Assembly: GCF_902769175.1 (NCBI RefSeq)
Contig: NZ_CACXNW010000021.1
Span: 39,825 to 93,146 of the forward strand
From: an uncultured Methanobrevibacter sp.
GTDB taxonomy: Archaea > Methanobacteriota > Methanobacteria > Methanobacteriales > Methanobacteriaceae
Reading direction: 5' to 3'
DNA: 53,322 bases
The notes below the pieces were generated by a model, which saw only the letters and a program-made list of their open reading frames with translations, was not told the origin of the DNA and searched no databases. The first letter of the stretch is position 1; each line of letters opens with the position of its first letter. Shown piece by piece: positions 28,286 through 39,863 of this stretch. The translations under genes were made by a program, and so were the position numbers.

Positions 28286-30524
28286 TTATTGTTCAAATCT
28301 GCGTCTGTCAATTAATTCTTGACGTTTACCTGCGTTCCAACCACCGTTTGCAGATTTAGCGTGACCTACTTGTTGTACGTAACCAGTAATTCTGTCATAC
28401 CATTCTACAGAATGCTGAACTGTAAGCCCAGAAACCAATGTCAGATTTTCTTGCAATCTTATTGGTTAAGCTCATTAATGCATCAGGATCAGAGTAGGAC
28501 TCACCCATGAATGCATGGAATATGTGTCCACCAGGGGTTAGCTTGTGGTATTGTCCTTCAATCTTAACCTTATCAGCAAAGGAAATGTCAGAGTTTACAG
28601 GTACATGTGAGGAGTTAGTGTAGTAGTTAGCTCCGTTGTCACCTTGTAAGATTGCTTTGTTTCCGAATTGCTCTTTGTCTAAGGTTGCGAATCTGTATGC
28701 AGTGGATTCAGCAGGGGTTTGCAATACAGACCATCTGAGTCCAGTTTCTTCTTGCAATGCTTTTGCTCTTGCATTGATGTATTCTAAACATTTGATACCG
28801 AATTTGTTTGCATCAGGATTGTCGATACCTTCATCGAATAATGCAAGCAACATTTCATTAAGACCACAGAAACCGAAGGATAAGGTTGAGTTTTGAATTC
28901 TGTAGTAGGTTTCACCGTCAACATCCTGATTTAAGAATGGCAAGATGTCAAAGTTGTTTAAACAGTTAAGACCTTGGTTTCTTCTGATCATTAAAGTTTC
29001 AACAGCTAAATCCATATAGTTGTCTAAGTATTCGAATACATCATTTTCATTTCTGGATTGGTATCCGATTCTTGGTAAGTTTAAGGTTACGTAAGCTAAG
29101 TTACCGGTTCTTAAACAGTCTTGTTCCCAATTACCTGTCCAGGTGTCTTGGAGACAGGTTCTGCATCCCATATAGTTAGCCATTTGACCTCTGTATTTAG
29201 GCAACATGTTTACGAAGTAGGATGAACCGTATTTTGCAGAAAGTTCGTGAACTAAACGGATGTCATCGTCATAGTCACCTTTTAAGGTTTCTTCACGTAA
29301 TGTGTAAATGGTATTTGGGAATAAGTGAGGTTTGCCTTCAGAATCTCCTTCAAGCAAGATTTCAGTAAATGCCTTTTGGATCATTCTGGTTTCATCTTCA
29401 AAGTCGGAGTAAGTTCCTACAACTTCCCCTCTTGGACCGTATGCAGTTACGTCCTGCAAGAATTTTGGAACTCCGAATTCTAATTGCATACTTGTAAATG
29501 GAACTTGAGAACCTCTTGCAGCGTAAGCCATGTTTAAGTTGTAGACCAACATTTGAATGGATTGTTTTACTTCCTCATAAGATCTGCCAGTTGCAAATGG
29601 TGCAACAAATACGTTCCATAAGGACATAGCTTGTCCACCAGACATGTTTTGCTGTGCTGCTAACATGATTTCTCCGGTATGGTTCATTAATGTTTCCATA
29701 TGGGAAGGAGGTGCAGCAACGGAAGTGTGGTCACCGGTACCGTCCACTTTAAGACCATATTTAATGAATGCCCTTATATCATGTTGGAGACAGTTTAATG
29801 GTCTTCCTGCGAAGAACTCCAAGTCGTGAATGTGAATGTCACCAGACATGTGTGCATCTGCCAAATGAGCTGGCAACATGTGTAAGAGTGCATATTGTTT
29901 TAATGCTTCATCAGCAACATACTTGTGAATGGATTCTGGGTTATGCATCATGTTTGCATTGTCTCTTGAACCGCTTTCAATTAAGGAAGTGATGTTGTAA
30001 ACAGGAATACCTAAACGAGTGTATCTGCTTCTTAAATCTTCTAATCCATATTCAACAAGTTTTGTGTTTACGATTTCCCTAATCATAGGAGCAGTAAGGT
30101 ATTCTACATTGAGTTTTTTAAGTTCTTTCCAAACTTCAGTAGCTATTTCAAAAGCAGTTTCTTGGGAAGCACCGGTTTCCTCAACTAAAGTGCTTGCAAT
30201 TTTAGCCATGTCGAATGGTTCAATTTTATCTCTTGAAGAACGTACTTTTAAAGTATTTTTAGCTAAGTATTTGTTAGCTGCTTCAGAATCTACACATTCT
30301 AAACATTCGTAAACAATTTTTTTGATTTCTTTAGTGGTGATTCCATCGTATAAGTTTGCAACAACAGTTGAGAGAATATTTTCATATTCACCGATTGGAG
30401 CTTCCACCATAACTAAAGACTTCAACAATTTTTCATAACTAAATGGCTCAGAGACACCGTTGTTCTTTTTAACAGTGATCTTGGCCCTTTGGATATCGTT
30501 TTCAATATTTTCAACTTTTTCCAC
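28286..30524 (-). CDS. nrdD: Anaerobic (class III) ribonucleoside-triphosphate reductase, disrupted near the C-terminus
   Basis: Start GTG 30524 behind AGAGGTG (MEKVENIENDIQRAK). An ATP-cone domain fills the N-terminus (ITVKKNNGVSEPFSYEKLLK). The catalytic glycyl-radical barrel follows with RPLNCLQHDIRAFIKYGL, GGQAMSLWNVFVAPFATGR and FGFCGLNEMLLAL. The frame ends at TGA 28395 after DIGFWAYSSAF. Just beyond, in another frame, is the conserved end (GLTVQHSVEWYDRITGYVQQ, then HAKSANGGWNAGKRQELIDR and a TAA at 28286), which carries the radical glycine (RITGY). The four-Cys zinc site normally found between these parts is missing. So about 25 codons plus a frame change have been lost, or were lost in assembly. 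The reductase makes dNTPs; no activase gene is adjacent. Confidence 0.9.
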
Positions 30525-30705
30525 TTTAACACCTCTAAAAAATCTCACAAACCCGTCATTATTAAAGTAAGAGTAAGCAAGTAATGATAAATGAATCAAT
30601 AATTATAAACCCTAAAATTTGCACCAAATTTTTATTAGATTAAATATTCAATTGATTACTAAATAATATGTTTTTACATGTATAAAATCTGTTCGATATT
30701 ATACG

Positions 30706-30738
30706 AAAGTTAGTAACTTAACAAAAAGTTAGTTACTT
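30706..30738 (-). promoter_or_regulatory. Pair of 14-bp direct repeats in the nrdD leader
   Basis: AAAGTTAGTAACTT (30706-30719) and AAAGTTAGTTACTT (30725-30738) lie 19 bases apart, each nearly palindromic. They fall downstream of the likely TATA box (30766-30776, minus strand TTTATATAC), near the expected transcription start, a typical site for a repressor. The rest of 30525-31091 shows no gene. Confidence 0.5.
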
Positions 30739-30765
30739 CACGAAATAATATATGTCATAAGATGT

Positions 30766-30776
30766 ATATAAATCAT
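30766..30776 (-). promoter_or_regulatory. TATA box of nrdD
   Basis: The minus strand reads GATTTATATACATC. Promoter called from resemblance and position only; it gives a leader of over 200 bases. Confidence 0.4.
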
Positions 30777-31091
30777 TCGTTTTTATGCGAACAATAATTA
30801 TAGTATCAATTATGACTATTAAAAAAATACTTAAAACTTTTCTAAATTAAAAAATAAGGCAAAATAACAATCCTTATTTAAACTTAAAAATTAAGGAAAA
30901 TACTTAAAAATTAAAAGGATGGAATTAAAAATCCAATAAAAATCATTGCCTTGATTTTAATAAATCCAAATAATTCTAATGAAAAATAATTCCAAAAAAT
31001 CAAATTTTTTCATCATTAGCTATACAATCTAAAGTAATGACAAATTTCATATTACCATTAGTCAAAAACTCTGAAATTAATGATAAATTTT

Positions 31092-31209
31092 AAGAATTAC
31101 TTTCCAAAGAACACATCCAATGAACTTTGCTTAGACTTATCACTTTCAATTTAAAGAATTACTTTCCAAAGAACACATCCAATGAACTTTGCTTAGACTT
31201 ATCACTTTC
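31092..31209. repeat. 62-bp tandem duplication of the polC 3' end
   Basis: Two copies, offset 62, are identical over at least 57 bases (starting AAGAATTACTTTCCAAAGAA). One copy contains the last 16 codons of polC, including its PCNA-binding motif; the other lies directly beyond the stop codon. Confidence 0.92.
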
Positions 31210-34200
31210 AAACAATGAATTTATACCAAATTCCTGAATTTCCAATCTTTGCTCAAGATAATGTGATACAGGGTATCTGTTTACAAGGTCCTGGGAAATT
31301 TCAAGATATTTCACTACAGATCCCTTGGATACACTTAGAATCAAGTCTCCACCACATTTGCATTTGCCTGTAAGAGGCATTCTCCTATACTTTGCACCAC
31401 ATTTAGGGCATCTGACCTTTTGCTTGGAGAAAGCCCTTGAGTTACCCATAATATCAGGCAGGAAGTGAGAAGAGAGAACACCTTCCACAACTCCTCTTTG
31501 GTCAACAGCACGTATAAGCTCTGCCAAATGGATTTGAGCTTCCACTTTTTCCTTCATAGAGCCTAAACGCTTGTATAAGCAAACCTTTGGCCCTGCATGA
31601 ATACTGGAAGTGTGGTGGGAAAACATTAGGTCATGATACTGTCTATCAGTACCTAAATGCATTTCTACATTGTCCACTAAATCTAACATTTCTGCTGGCT
31701 TTAAAGGCTCTTGAGACCTTTCAAAGAATTCCAATGGGAATCTTTCAAATATGTCCAGGTTGTGGGATTCATCGTCGATTTCCTCTGGATCTATACGAGT
31801 GGATAAAACCAAAGGAGCATCCATACTTCCTCCACGAGTACTTGGCAAGTATGATTTGGAGAAGTTTATCAATGCATCCAGCAATAGAAGCACAGAATCT
31901 TCGTCACTGTCGCAGTTTCTCCTTTTTGCAGAGTGGAAATAAGGATGGGCATAACAGCCTAAAGCCTTTGTGAATCCTACAATACGGCCTAATACTCCTG
32001 CAGAAGTATGGGGAGCAAGACCTGCAATAAGATGTCCGATAAGGTCATACTTATCACTTACATTATAGAACCTGTCCATTCCATAAAACTTCTCAAGCAG
32101 ATCATCAACGAAATTAGCTACATCTACAAGATATTCACCGCAAATGTCAGAAACTACAATATCCTGAACCTTAAGTTCAATAATTTGGTCTTCACTAACT
32201 ATATCCTGACCATAACAGTCCTTCTCATATCCCATTTCCAATAATTTTGGAACAGTTACCCCTATTTCACTTGGGATGAAGTGGGTGAGAGGCAAATCAG
32301 TAGAGTCATGACGAATGGTTCCTTCCTTAAATGTGTAAACCTCATTCTTAGCCCTTAATATTCCTTTTTCTAAAGGTTCTGGAAGCTTGTCTTCAGAAAT
32401 CAAACCAACAACACCCTTTACCTCATCGACTTTACGAACACCAATATTATTGGAAGCCTTTGAAAGCATGTAAGCCAGATTGATTTCTTTAGAGCCTGCC
32501 TTCCCTATAGTTGTAGGAGCTCCACAATTAGGACAGATAGCTAGGAAAGAACTGGTATTACAGTCAGGATTAGTGCATTCCCTTTTTGCAAATTCCACTT
32601 TAATCTTTTTCTTTTTAGCTGCTTCTGCCACTAAACGTCTGTTTCCACCATTGTTTCCAATAGGGAAAAGGACATGAGGTGCAGGTCTCATCATTCTTTC
32701 CTTTGATTTTTCAGGACGGCCCACCCTTGTACCGATATAGCATGGAGCCTTGTCCTTGATTTCAAAGTCAATGTTTTCATTGATGATGTCAACAACCTTG
32801 AACTTATAGTACTCATCAGCAAGATACTTTGAATAATCTACATTTATGGTTTTGAGCAATGCATAAGCATAGTTTTTCTCAATGATAACCTTTCCATCAA
32901 TCAATTTATGTGGAAGACCCATAACTTCAAGAATCCTCTTTTGATAAGACAAATCAAGCTCCAAGTCTTCCCCATTTGGATAGACTGTTTCCAGATAATC
33001 TCTACGGCTATCAAGCCACTGGCTTAAGTCAACCAAATCCTTAATGGAAATGTCATTATAATAATAGGTATACTCAGGATGCAAAGGCACATTGTACTCT
33101 TCAGTTATATCAAATGCCTCTTCAGCAGTAAACTTCCTTGTTTGAAGAGAATTCAAATCCAATGCCTCTTTTTCCCCATCACTTAATGATTGGTACTTTT
33201 CTGAATTCCTTATTGTTTCTATCCACCATTCCTCACACCAGCAAGCTCCAAGCATTGGCTGGTTATTCCTTAGGAATTCTCCAAATGCAACAAGCATGTC
33301 ACCTAAGAAAAGAATCTCAACAACCTTTCCCTTGACTTCTCTTGCCTCTGCAATGGAATCCAATCTGCGGACTTCTCCTGATTTCAGCTTTACAGTAGGA
33401 CCTTCAATGGAATCTACTGGAACTACACAGTTACCCTTACCTGGCCTTTCAATCTTCAATTGTGTTCCAACAGCCAAGAACTCTAAAAGTTCCATTGTTG
33501 CAGGGTGAACCCCCATAGTCGCAAGACCGGTATTTCTTGAACGACCATACCTTAATCTGAATCCTCCCTTTTCAGAAGGATATCCTAAAACAGGCCTTCC
33601 GCCAATAATATCGTGAGCATATTTAGAGTGTTCAAAGAGCTCGTCCTTATCGATGATGTTGTCATCAATTTCCTGAACAACCTCTTCTTCACTATCATCA
33701 GAACTTTCCTCTTCCTTAGCAGGTCCAACACCCTTAGCATATTCTGCTAAGAATTCCCAGCTATCCAGCTTAAGGATATGGGCATATTTCAAGATCTTTT
33801 TGGATTTCTGAATTACACCTTCAACCATAGCAAGAAGAGCTCCTCCTCTAATGTTGTTTGTTTCTACACGAGGCAAATCCCTGTGAGACACTTCAATCTG
33901 ATCTGTTGGCTCACCGCTTACTTCTACAGGAATGCTTCTTGCAGCAAGCCTAACCTCTTCAACAGTTGGAGAGTATTGAAGGTTAGTGACTTCAGATTCG
34001 TAAAGCTCCACCTCTTCCACATATCTTTCAATCTCATCATCAGTAGGCTTGAATCTATCAAGTCCAGTAGCTACACGAATCTTATCTCCTAAAAGAACAG
34101 CTAATGCAGCTGCAGTACCTCCTGCACTACGAATAGGACCTGCAAAGTATACTGCAACATATTTGCTTCCATCAGAATTGCTTTTGATTTTCACTCCAGA

Positions 34201-34572
34201 AATACCTTCCAAAGGAGCTGCTACAACCCCTTCTGTTAAAATAGCCAAAGCAGTTCTTAAGCCTTGATCTGCAAAAGCCTGTTTTTCAGCCTCAAGCTTA
34301 GCTCCAGTTTCAGTTGATTCCTGAGATGCAATTTCTGCAGCAATTTCAAATGCAACCTCCTCCCTTGACATATCTTTTTCCAATTCCTTGATACGCTTTG
34401 CAATACCTTCAGGACCTACAAGCCCTTCTACTCTCTCTGCCAAGTCCTTTGCCAATGGAATTTCAGTTTCCAACTCAACATCAAGCCCTTTTGACCTTGC
34501 TTCATTAGCTATCTCATACAGCTTATGAGTTTCACTTTCCAATCTTTCAAAATAATCCATTCCATCATCCAT
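31159..34572 (-). CDS. polC: DNA polymerase II (family D) large subunit DP2
   Basis: About 1137 residues from ATG 34572 (GTGAT site), in the normal range for DP2 without inteins. DP2 is the catalytic chain of the archaeal replicative polymerase and pairs with DP1 (not in this window). Visible: an N-terminal region with IRSAGGTAAALAVLLGDKIR, a zinc ribbon (CTNPDCNTSSFLAICPNCGA), the catalytic core around HSAKRRNCDSDEDSVLLLLD with acidic metal ligands, a second ribbon (CPKCGAKYRRMPLTGKCKC), and the extreme C-terminal PIP box (QSSLDVFFGK) that binds PCNA. The 3' end is tandemly duplicated downstream. No frame break was found. Confidence 0.95.
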   Translation of the reverse strand: MDDGMDYFERLESETHKLYEIANEARSKGLDVELETEIPLAKDLAERVEGLVGPEGIAKRIKELEKDMSREEVAFEIAAEIASQESTETGAKLEAEKQAFADQGLRTALAILTEGVVAAPLEGISGVKIKSNSDGSKYVAVYFAGPIRSAGGTAAALAVLLGDKIRVATGLDRFKPTDDEIERYVEEVELYESEVTNLQYSPTVEEVRLAARSIPVEVSGEPTDQIEVSHRDLPRVETNNIRGGALLAMVEGVIQKSKKILKYAHILKLDSWEFLAEYAKGVGPAKEEESSDDSEEEVVQEIDDNIIDKDELFEHSKYAHDIIGGRPVLGYPSEKGGFRLRYGRSRNTGLATMGVHPATMELLEFLAVGTQLKIERPGKGNCVVPVDSIEGPTVKLKSGEVRRLDSIAEAREVKGKVVEILFLGDMLVAFGEFLRNNQPMLGACWCEEWWIETIRNSEKYQSLSDGEKEALDLNSLQTRKFTAEEAFDITEEYNVPLHPEYTYYYNDISIKDLVDLSQWLDSRRDYLETVYPNGEDLELDLSYQKRILEVMGLPHKLIDGKVIIEKNYAYALLKTINVDYSKYLADEYYKFKVVDIINENIDFEIKDKAPCYIGTRVGRPEKSKERMMRPAPHVLFPIGNNGGNRRLVAEAAKKKKIKVEFAKRECTNPDCNTSSFLAICPNCGAPTTIGKAGSKEINLAYMLSKASNNIGVRKVDEVKGVVGLISEDKLPEPLEKGILRAKNEVYTFKEGTIRHDSTDLPLTHFIPSEIGVTVPKLLEMGYEKDCYGQDIVSEDQIIELKVQDIVVSDICGEYLVDVANFVDDLLEKFYGMDRFYNVSDKYDLIGHLIAGLAPHTSAGVLGRIVGFTKALGCYAHPYFHSAKRRNCDSDEDSVLLLLDALINFSKSYLPSTRGGSMDAPLVLSTRIDPEEIDDESHNLDIFERFPLEFFERSQEPLKPAEMLDLVDNVEMHLGTDRQYHDLMFSHHTSSIHAGPKVCLYKRLGSMKEKVEAQIHLAELIRAVDQRGVVEGVLSSHFLPDIMGNSRAFSKQKVRCPKCGAKYRRMPLTGKCKCGGDLILSVSKGSVVKYLEISQDLVNRYPVSHYLEQRLEIQEFGINSLFESDKSKQSSLDVFFGK

Positions 34573-34639
34573 TATAATCACTAATAGCTAATAAATTTGT
34601 TTTGTTCTGCATATATTGTTTTTAAATTATTTGTTTAAT

Positions 34640-34800
34640 CTTAAATATAACTTAAATCATTTTGTTAATATTAAATATTATTTAATCCTTTGTTTAATCC
34701 CAAATTGATTTAAATTCTTTGTTTAATATTAAATATTATTTAATCCTTTGTTTAATCCCAAATTGATTTAAATTCTTTGTTTAATCCCAAACATAATTTA
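34640..34800. repeat. 58-bp tandem repeat in the 34573-35365 spacer
   Basis: CCTTTGTTTAATCCCAAATT recurs at 34687 and 34745 with neighbouring sequence (TTAATATTAAATATTATT) also repeated, giving a unit of about 58 bases with partial further copies. It lies in the 5' region of polC. No gene was found in this spacer. Confidence 0.75.
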
Positions 34801-35149
34801 AATTCTTCATTTTATCCTAAACATAATTTAAAATCATATGATGGTTTAAATCGTGTTTAAAGTGTTTTTAACCTATGATTATTAAGTTATAAAATATAAC
34901 ATTTTCATCAAATTTTGTCTAATATTATTATATGTTTTATCTTATTTAAAAATATTAAGAGAGCAATTAAAAACTAATATGAAAATGAAAATTTGAAAAA
35001 AAAAATAATCCAAAAGAAGCCGTATCTAACATGAATTCTAATTTTAAATCGAGATTTTTAAAGAATAATTAAAAAAATAGAAATAGAAAATTGATAATAT
35101 GAACCATCAATTTTCTTAAAGTTTTATATTTATTTTAATATTTTAGCTT

Positions 35150-35360
35150 AACATTTTAACTAAATAATTTTACAATATTTTAACTAAATTTAACTAAACA
35201 ATTTAACCAAACAATTTAACTAAAAAATTTTACAAACTATTTTAACTAAATAATTTTACAATATTTTAACTAAACAATTTAACCAAACAATTTAACCAAA
35301 CAATTTAACCAAACAATTTAACCAAATAATTTAACCAAATTATTTAACTTAAAATTTAGT
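35150..35360. repeat. 13-bp short tandem repeats (AAACAATTTAACC)
   Basis: The unit AAACAATTTAACC or close variants (AAATAATTTTAC, AAATAATTTAACC) repeats through about 200 bases directly downstream of the protease-adhesin stop. It is a minisatellite without coding potential. Confidence 0.8.
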
Positions 35361-35365
35361 TAAAA

Positions 35366-38300
35366 TTAACTAATTTTTAATATTGCTTTTTTTGTTACTG
35401 CAGCAAAAGTGCTGTCTCCTCCGTATTTTACGGTAAAACTGTAGGTTCCTTTCTTGTTTAGGCTTACATTTACGGTTACGACTCCGTTTGCATTGGTTTT
35501 TCCAGAGTAGGTTTTTCCGTTTAGAGTAAATTTAACCATTTTATCGCTTATAGGCTTTCCATTTGCTGTTTTGAATGTTGCAGTTAATGCTTTGGTTTTT
35601 GCAGTTGCCTTGTAAGACTTGTTAGGAACAGTTAAAGTAGGGGTTTGCTCTTTTACAGTGATCTTTGCTACAGCAAATGATGCATTGTAATCATCATCTC
35701 CAAGGAAGCATATTGCAAAGGTGTAGACTCCTTTGTATCCAAGGTTGATTTGCAATTTAGCAACACCATTTTCATCAGTGCAGATACCATCTTTTTCGTA
35801 GGTGTATACAACACCATTGAATCCTATTTGCATTGGCTTATTGGCTAATGGCTTACCATTGGAATCCTTTAAGGTAAATACAAAATAATTTCCAACTCTG
35901 CCATCCTCTTTAGCAACAGCAGTAGTGACCATATCCTTGTATTCTAAGTTTGTAGCAAGTCTACCAGTTTCAGGTTTGTCCTCGGCATCTGTGTAGACCT
36001 TTAGTGAAACGACTTTTCCAGGGTATGTTGTTACCTCTACACCGTCAGGGCTTAGTCCATACATGTCATCAAGATAATGTTGTCTTGTTAAATCGGTCAA
36101 TGGAACGCCATTGCTATGCATCAAAACCCTAATTTCATCTCCCTCTTTGATTGGAACATATTTATTCAGCTTAATGGTTTTAAATCCTGAAAAATCACTT
36201 ACTCCACTTTGAGTATAAACCTCTTTATCATTAACATATATGGTAAATTCGTATTCAATTCCACTTTCATTGAAGTAGGTACCAATTGCAGCTATATTTT
36301 CCCCAACTATGGCAGTATATTTAGCAAAGTAATATGGGAAGTCTTCTAAATAAGCGGATAAATCTCCAAAGTCCATCTCATAATTCACACTATATCTTAT
36401 GTTGTTTTCAAGGTTAAATGCCACAGCAGAATTTAATAAACCTTCATTTTCACCATCTAAGATGGAAGGCTCATAATAGGACATATAGAAGTATCCATTA
36501 TCTCCAAATGCAGTTCCCCAACTATTTTTAACTATCCATGCTCCATCTGCTGGAGGCTTAATTATAAAGTTTTCTTTTGAATAATGGTCATCCCATCCAA
36601 CAATGCTCACCAAATGATTCATAAATCGATGAGAACCATCGGGATAAGTGTCATTTCCATAATAAAATGCAGCGGTTGCAGGGTTAAAATAAGGACTTGA
36701 TTCACCTTCTGAACAATATGGAACCATTACAGCCCCATATTTCATCAATGCTTTTTTAATCGTTCATATGTGTCATTCATACCTCCGGGAATCATTATTA
36801 TATCTTGGATATGGAAAGTTTAATTGGAATAGTAGAGTAAATTGGATATCTTACCTAATTCATCATACTCGTCTCTGCTAGATTCATGAACTCCTAACCA
36901 ACTGAGAATATGTGAAATGGCTGTTGTTGGCTTTCCTCCTTCAAGGTGATTAGAGCTTCCGTATTTTGAGTAGGCCAATACCAAATTCTGCAGGTTATTT
37001 ACAGAAAGATTATATGTCACTCCAGTGGCTTTAAGGAGTGCAGATTCCAAAGCCGCAATTGAAGCAAAAGCCCAACAGGCCCATTTACACCCTGATCAAC
37101 TACTGGAGACACCCATCCCCAATCCCTTAGGTCAAATTTTGATGGGATAGTATCTACATATATTGTATTGTTTATAAGATTGAGGTCATTGGAAGCCCAG
37201 GAATTCTCAAATTTATACTCTTCATTATCTACGGATATTTCATCATTGACAAAATCAGTATTACTGCTGCCAAATGTTGAGAAATATCCAAATATGCTTG
37301 TTCCAGTATTGTTGAAGAATGAATCTTCAGCATAAGCTTCTGCATTATATAAATAAATTGTGTTGGCAACGCCATCTATAAGGTATGTAACATAATTTTG
37401 AGTGAAATTGGATTTTGAGATATTCAATTCACCTTCATCAAAGAATATTGCTCCTGCATCGAAGTTCGCTCCATTGTTAATTAAACTGGAATTAATAACA
37501 ATTAGATTTGCCAGAGATGCATAAATTGCACCACCGGCAGTTTCAGCAAAATTGTTGGTGAAATTAGAGTCAATTACCTTTAGATTAGAGTTTAATTGAA
37601 CAATAGCTCCACCGAATTCACTTACACAATTATTGAAACTGCAGTTTCTAACGTTAATTGTCAGGTTTTCTTCTGGACCTCCACGTCCACCACTATCAAT
37701 GTATAGTGCTCCACCATCTTTTTTAGAGGAAATGCTTTCAAATATGCAGTTTTCAATATTATAGGAAGCTTTGAAATAAGGATTTTTCACATATTTAATT
37801 GCTATTGCACCGGCAGTTAAATTTGCATTTAAATTATAGAATTTGGTGTTGTTCAGTGCAAAAAGAGCTGTTTCTGCAAAGATTGCTGTTGCGTATTTTG
37901 AAGTCAAATCTCTAAAAATGCTATTGTCCATATCTAAAAAAGCATTCCTAAGATAAACATGTCCATAAATGGTTTCTCCTCCAGAGAATGTTGAATCTTT
38001 GATTACAAGATTAAAACCTTCAGATGCTATGTCATTTCTGTGGAGAATGTTGGAAGTGAAAGTACAATTGCTTATATAGGCAACTGAAGATAAAAATTTT
38101 TCTTTAGTAGAATGCTGATTTCCAAGGTAGAGAAAAATCTTATTTGCTGTATTTATGCTACTGTTATCAATAAAATGAACATTGTTAAAGATAACGTTGG
38201 AACTGCCAAATACCCTAATCATAGCGGAATTGGCATTAAGAATTGTCAGATCATTAATCGTTACATTGGAGGCAATTATTGCGAAACCCTCTGCAACGCT

Positions 38301-39863
38301 TTTGAAATCAACTGTATGATTATTTCCATTTATCGTTCTATTGAGTAAATTTATCCCATTTATCAATTCCATATCATATCTTCCATCAAAGGCATAATCA
38401 TGTGTTAAGTTCACCTCTTTTTCTGTTACCCTTACTTCATAATCCAGGTATTTCAATGAATTGAATTCCTCTTCATCAACTGTAACATTATTGAAATCAA
38501 GGTATTCACTCCAATTCCATTTGAATACCATTATTCCTTCTGGATTTGTTTCCACTACCTTGTTAAATTCAGTACTTATCCGAGACCTAGGAACCGGTAC
38601 CATATCATCGTCATTTATATAAGCCAATAAACCTATCCAGACAATAGCACCTTTTGTATTGTTGAGATGCCATAGTGCCTCATCATATACCCATTCAGGA
38701 GTTTTGTGGAAAGTTCCTGTATAAAGCATTGGAAGCACCATATCAAAGGCTGCAGTAAGTTCATCATATCTAAAACCAAACCAATCCTCATAATGATCCC
38801 TACCAGGACCTACACAGCAAGATATTTTTATATCAGGATTTATCTCTCTGATGGCGCTTATTGCTTGTGTTCTAAATAAGCTCATTGCTTCCAAACCTCC
38901 AGGAGGGTCTTCAGCAGCATCCCATGTATCTTGACCAGAGTATTCCTTTGAACCTGAAAATCTAAAGTAATCAAAATTAATTCCATAAAGCCCTGGTATG
39001 CTGGCAATCATTTTAAGCTCTTCAATTTTTGTATCAAAAAATTCTTGATTTGGTTCTCCATTTTCTTTTACAGGCAATGTCCATACTCCAGATTCCCAAA
39101 AGATTTGAGTCCAAATAGGAATATTGATATTATGTCTCCTTGCATCGGCAACAACGTCTGCAATCACTTCCATAGTATTTTCCCTATATACGAAATAGTT
39201 TAGCAGTATATCTGTCACACCATGATTAGCAAGGTCTGTGAAATTGAGAAGTGTCAAAAAACGACCATTGGCCCAATATCCATAATGGCAATCGCCATTT
39301 AAACCATCAAATAAAGGTTCAATGTATATGTCATTGATATTTGAATTATCATCTTGAACAGCATCATCGATTGTTTCTATGCTTGAGTCTTTTCCAATGT
39401 AAATTTCATTTTGATAATCATCAGCCACTTCAACATCTGAATTTTTTCCATGGAATGTTTCAGCAGACACTTCATTGTTTAAGTCTTCCTCTGCTGATAA
39501 AATCTTTTCTTTTGAAGAATCTGCATAAACTGTATTTGAAGCTGAAGAATCTGCAGAAAAGGTGTCTGAAGTAGAAGAGTCTATATGAACAGTGCCTGGA
39601 CTTAATGAATCTGCATAAACCGCATCTGAAGCTGAAGAATCTGCAGAAAAAGTGTCTGGACTTGAAGAGTCCCTTGAAACATCATTCGTATTTGTAGAGT
39701 CAATAAATATATGATCATCATCTACACTAATGCTTGAAGTGGATGATAAACTATCAGAATATTCACAAAGACCAATATCCTAAGTCACATCCGTTGCTGC
39801 AACAGATGAAATAATCATAAAACTAATAAGAAATAGCCGTATAAAAAATAAAAATTTCCTCAT
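35366..39863 (-). pseudogene. Giant surface protein: GH-like barrel, beta-helix, papain-like (C1) protease and Ig-like repeats; four lesions
   Basis: From ATG 39863 (GAGGGG site), about 1500 codons. Signal peptide (FIRLFLISFMIISSVAA). A Ser/Asp-rich repeat linker (SADSSASD-type). A TIM-barrel domain like GHL10-type glycoside hydrolases (IPGLYGINFDYFRFSG, YDELTAAFDMVLPMLYTGTF; about residues 190-470). Beta-helix rungs (about 480-890). A C1-type peptidase with FDLRDWGWVSPVVDQG, catalytic Cys in CWAFASIAALES, His in MNHLVSIVGWDD and Asn in WIVKNSWGTAFGDNGYFYMS. Ig-like modules at the end. Lesions: TAG at 39780-39782 (codon 28); one-base loss at about 37080, just before the Cys codon; TAA at 36820-36822; A-run shortened from seven to six at about 36755 (RLKK then ALMKYGAVMV). 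Probably a cell-wall-active or processing surface enzyme before decay. Confidence 0.85.

Noticed and set aside
30600-31091. tRNA or small RNA gene between nrdD and polC
   Set aside because: No cloverleaf or T-loop motif (GGTTCRA) was found; the stretch is mostly AT-rich leader.
36752-36757. Phase-variable A-run switch in the protease gene
   Set aside because: The run is only six or seven bases and the gene carries three further lesions, so a reversible switch is not well supported.
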